Assembly: GCA_003176035.1 (NCBI GenBank)
Contig: PSRL01000190.1
Coordinates: 1-8,180 of the forward strand
Direction of reading: 5' to 3'
Source of the DNA: Verrucomicrobiota bacterium
Lineage (GTDB): Bacteria > Verrucomicrobiota > Verrucomicrobiia > Chthoniobacterales > Xiphinematobacteraceae
DNA: 8,180 bases
Shown: positions 6,312-8,180 of the stretch, in pieces
How the letters are laid out: every line of letters starts with the position of its first letter
Position numbering within the stretch: the first letter of the stretch is position 1
Program-made: the position numbers and the translations under genes
Notes under the pieces: generated by a model
Told to the model about the DNA's origin: nothing
The model's input: only the letters and a program-made list of their open reading frames with translations
The model's database searches: none

Positions 6312-6998
6312 ATGAGAGAGACGATGAGGTTTTGCATGCGCTTACTGCTAATCATTCTCGTCGGTATCTTGAGCTGGCCGTTGTATTTGGAAGCTCAGGA
6401 AAAGTTTTCCGCCTTTGATGGTGTGGAAGGGACCGATGAAATGAGCCCCTTATTTTGGGATCGGATTTCGTTGCGGCGGACACGCGTGTCTGATGAACAA
6501 AAGAGGATTTCCTGGAGCCAGATCTCAGCGGGGCCGCCAGCGATCCAAAAACAGCCTGACAGCTTTCAAAAGCTCTTCGAGACCGTTAACAAGGAAATCA
6601 TTCACAGGCCTCATCGGCCAGCCGCCGTATCAGGCGATAAGACCGCTCTCTCGCTTCTCTTAGAGCCAGCTCAGATCGACCTTAGAGAACGGAGAGAAAT
6701 TACTGTGACACTTGCGCTGACAAATGAAAGTAAGCGCCAACTTCGGATTACTTTCCCTACAAGCCAAAGGATGCAGCTTTTTCTGAGGGATCCGACAGGG
6801 AGGATTCTGGAAAAATGGCCGGAATCTCACTATTTCGAGCCGATAGAAGAAGTCGTGGCAATCAATCCGGATGAAACCGTTCAATTTTCCCAACGGTTGC
6901 CCACTCGAAAGATGAAAGGGTCGGAAACGTATACAATAGAGGCCTCCCTTTTTAATAACTCGCAATATTCGCGTACCATTTCCATAAAACCCTTTTGA
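6312..6998 (+). CDS. Exported protein with BsuPI-like C-terminal domain
   Basis: A 228-residue protein with an N-terminal signal peptide: basic MRFCMR, then a hydrophobic run (11-27) and a likely signal peptidase I site near LEA-QE (26-30). No lipobox is present, so it should be periplasmic or secreted and not a lipoprotein. Residues 31-110 are charged and low in recognisable structure. Residues about 112-228 form an all-beta domain resembling BsuPI, the intracellular proteinase inhibitor of Bacillus: strand TVTLALTNES, then QRMQLFLRDPTGRILEKWPES and INPDETVQFSQ, the motifs 'v-l-N-s', 'd-l-x-d-x-x-G-x-x-x-W' and 'i-x-P-x-E'. BsuPI-like domains are often found in secreted proteins with no proven inhibitor activity. 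Starts at ATG 6312 and 6324 are both possible; the second has GAGAGAG just upstream and gives a more typical signal peptide. Neighbour relations suggest an independent unit. Confidence 0.72.
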   Translation: MRETMRFCMRLLLIILVGILSWPLYLEAQEKFSAFDGVEGTDEMSPLFWDRISLRRTRVSDEQKRISWSQISAGPPAIQKQPDSFQKLFETVNKEIIHRPHRPAAVSGDKTALSLLLEPAQIDLRERREITVTLALTNESKRQLRITFPTSQRMQLFLRDPTGRILEKWPESHYFEPIEEVVAINPDETVQFSQRLPTRKMKGSETYTIEASLFNNSQYSRTISIKPF

Positions 6999-7072
6999 AA
7001 AAAATTTCAGATTTCGGATTAGTCCTTGATCTCAGGTAAACTTTTTCTAGCAATAAGGCACATTAAGACATA

Positions 7073-7089
7073 AAGCACATGATGTGCTT
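7073..7089. promoter_or_regulatory. 17-bp palindrome upstream of acpP
   Basis: AAGCACAT, one central G, ATGTGCTT: a perfect 8-base inverted repeat centred about 123 bases upstream of acpP. A further direct GCACAT half-site lies at 7058-7063, 17 bases before the matching half-site at 7075-7080. This looks like an operator for a dimeric regulator, perhaps of fatty-acid genes. No T-run follows on either side, so it is not an obvious terminator of the preceding gene. Confidence 0.4.
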
Positions 7090-7116
7090 GGATTGTGAAT
7101 TAGAATAAGCCGGATA

Positions 7117-7167
7117 TGGCGATTGCCAGGACCGGGAAATAAAAATTCTTGTTGCCAACCAAATGGC
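7117..7167 (+). other. Pair of TGGC/GCCA inverted repeats in the acpP leader
   Basis: TGGC-GATT-GCCA (7117-7128) and GCCA-ACCAAA-TGGC (7154-7167) lie shortly before acpP. Each can form a small 4-bp hairpin and their halves can also pair with each other, allowing alternative structures. The stems are short, so this is suggestive only. The spacing TTGCCA (7152-7157), 17 bases, TAGCAC also mimics a weak promoter. Confidence 0.22.
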
Positions 7168-7203
7168 GGCTCTCTAGCACTACTCCAACTTCAATATACT
7201 ACC

Positions 7204-7449
7204 ATGGCGGATAAATCGATCGAAGAAAAAGTTAAGAATATCATTGTAGAACAACTTGGTGTGAATCCTGAGCAAGTAACACCGTCGGCATCCTTTATTA
7301 CGGATCTCCGCGCGGACTCTCTGGATACCGTCGAATTAGTGATGGCCTTTGAGGAAGAATTCTCCGTTGAGGTTCCCGATGAGGATGCTGAGAAGCTTCA
7401 GACCGTCGGCGATGTCATCAAGTACATCGAAGAAAAAAGTGGCAAGTAA
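7204..7449 (+). CDS. acpP: Acyl carrier protein
   Basis: Carrier of growing acyl chains in type II fatty-acid synthesis, in the cytoplasm. The ATG at 7204 gives 81 residues, the normal length; an in-frame ATG at 7123 would add 27 residues that match no ACP, so it is rejected. The fold is complete: helix I about 5-17, the 4'-phosphopantetheine attachment serine S39 in ADSLDTVELVMAFEEEF (37-53), then PDEDAEKLQTVGDV (58-71). The usual DLGADSL reads DLRADSL here, with Arg at position 36 in place of Gly. acpP normally lies between fabG and fabF; here it has no fab neighbour and converges on folE2. No Shine-Dalgarno sequence precedes the start. A 17-bp palindrome upstream may be its operator. Identification is certain. 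Confidence 0.97.
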   Translation: MADKSIEEKVKNIIVEQLGVNPEQVTPSASFITDLRADSLDTVELVMAFEEEFSVEVPDEDAEKLQTVGDVIKYIEEKSGK

Positions 7450-7471
7450 AACTGTTTTGATGGCGCGCTAA

Positions 7472-7491
7472 TTCTCCACTATTCAGGAGAA
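7472..7491. other. Six-base-pair hairpin after acpP
   Basis: TTCTCC (7472-7477) and GGAGAA (7486-7491) are exact complements around an eight-base loop, 23 bases past the acpP stop codon. No U-tract follows. It may act with the next hairpin in ending transcription between the convergent genes. Confidence 0.3.
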
Positions 7492-7498
7492 GCACATA

Positions 7499-7529
7499 GG
7501 CGGTGCGGCTACTTTTGAAGCACACCGCC
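7499..7529. terminator. GC-rich hairpin between convergent acpP and folE2
   Basis: GGCGGTG (7499-7505) pairs perfectly with CACCGCC (7523-7529). An alternative pairing extends the stem inward with GTGC/GCAC and a two-base bulge. It sits midway between two convergent genes, where a bidirectional terminator is expected, but neither side has a T-tract, so it could also be a factor-dependent or processing hairpin. Confidence 0.4.
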
Positions 7530-7544
7530 AGTACGCTCACCAGC

Positions 7545-8180
7545 CTACGCTTTTTCCACAAGAGCGTAGGCGTTATGGTTATGGATGGATTCAAAATTTT
7601 CAGCTTCCACCCGATACCAAGTAATTTCCGGATTTGCCTCGGCCCGAAGCGCAATATTTCGGACGAGATCCTCGACGAAAACCGGATGCTCGTAGGCCCG
7701 TTCGGTAACAGCCTTTTCATCCGGCCTTTTTAGCAAACTATACAGCTCACAGCTGGCGCTGTCCTCGACCATGCGAATGAGATCCTCAATCCAAATGGGT
7801 TTCCCAAAACGGATGGAACAGGTCACCTGGCCTCGTTGGTTGTGAGCTCCCTGAGTACTGATGGCTTTGGAGCAGGGGCAAAGTGTTGTGACAGGAACGA
7901 TAACTGTCAGGATAAAATCCAATTGGTTCCCTGTGAGGGTGGCGCTGAGCCGCACCGTATAATCAATGAGACCGCGAGCCTGGGTGACAGGCGCTTTCTT
8001 TTCCAAAAAAAACGGGAATTCGAATTCCACATGGGCGCTGTGAGAATGGAGCCGTTGCTTTAGTTGGACAAGAATATCGCGGATATTCTCGATATGCAGT
8101 ACGGGACCATGTGACTGGAGTGCTTCGATAAAGCGGCTCATGTGCGTTCCCTTATAGTGGTGAGGTAAATCAACAGTAAG
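7545..8180 (-). CDS. folE2: GTP cyclohydrolase FolE2 (type IB), 5' end outside window
   Basis: Metal-dependent cytoplasmic GTP cyclohydrolase I of the FolE2 type, converting GTP to 7,8-dihydroneopterin triphosphate, the first step to folate and to queuosine. The visible part is 211 residues. The first ATG (8141) is not the start: the codons upstream read LTVDLPHHYKGTHMSRF, the conserved FolE2 motif around KGTHMSRF, and the frame stays open to the window edge. About 45-50 N-terminal residues are therefore missing from view (full-length family members have about 260). Counting from the edge, the metal-binding cysteine motif TTLCPCSK is at 98-105, GAHNQRG at 111-117, HPVFVEDLVR at 165-174 and the C-terminal NFESIHNHNAYA at 195-206. 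The gene converges on acpP. In some bacteria FolE2 replaces zinc-dependent FolE under zinc limitation; the promoter is out of view. Confidence 0.95.
   Translation of the reverse strand, partial: LTVDLPHHYKGTHMSRFIEALQSHGPVLHIENIRDILVQLKQRLHSHSAHVEFEFPFFLEKKAPVTQARGLIDYTVRLSATLTGNQLDFILTVIVPVTTLCPCSKAISTQGAHNQRGQVTCSIRFGKPIWIEDLIRMVEDSASCELYSLLKRPDEKAVTERAYEHPVFVEDLVRNIALRAEANPEITWYRVEAENFESIHNHNAYALVEKA

Noticed and set aside
7123..7203. N-terminal extension of acpP from an ATG at 7123
   Set aside because: The added residues do not resemble any acyl carrier protein; the ATG at 7204 gives the standard length.

Overview
This window looks like chromosomal DNA from a diderm (Gram-negative) bacterium of moderate G+C content. 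Lnt (lipoprotein N-acylation) shows an outer-membrane lifestyle. A CesT-type secretion chaperone, a secreted BsuPI-like protein, FolE2 as GTP cyclohydrolase and start sites mostly lacking Shine-Dalgarno sequences would fit a PVC-group bacterium such as Verrucomicrobiota. That placement is an inference and not firm. I see no tRNA, rRNA, CRISPR array, transposase or phage gene.

Left part, minus strand (17-4763): xseB (exonuclease VII small subunit), a sigma-54-dependent NtrC-family response regulator just upstream of it, a 443-base stretch without a convincing gene that holds palindromes and a GC-rich structured patch, an NADP(H)-type short-chain dehydrogenase, a 256-base gap with a promoter-like element and a nine-G tract, and lnt.

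Middle part, plus strand (5080-6998): after a 316-base divergent intergenic region come a CesT-like type III secretion chaperone, an unrecognised 190-residue protein 57 bases behind it, a strong hairpin, and a secreted BsuPI-domain-like protein.

Right part: acpP (acyl carrier protein, plus strand, start at 7204) stands alone and converges on folE2 (minus strand). folE2 runs off the right edge, because the conserved reading frame continues upstream of its first visible ATG to base 8180.

Most genes are housekeeping: DNA repair, lipoprotein maturation, fatty-acid synthesis and folate or queuosine precursor synthesis. They form no single pathway. The least explained part is the chaperone plus unknown-protein pair at 5080-6177, which has the layout of a secretion chaperone with a client, although no secretion apparatus gene lies in the window.
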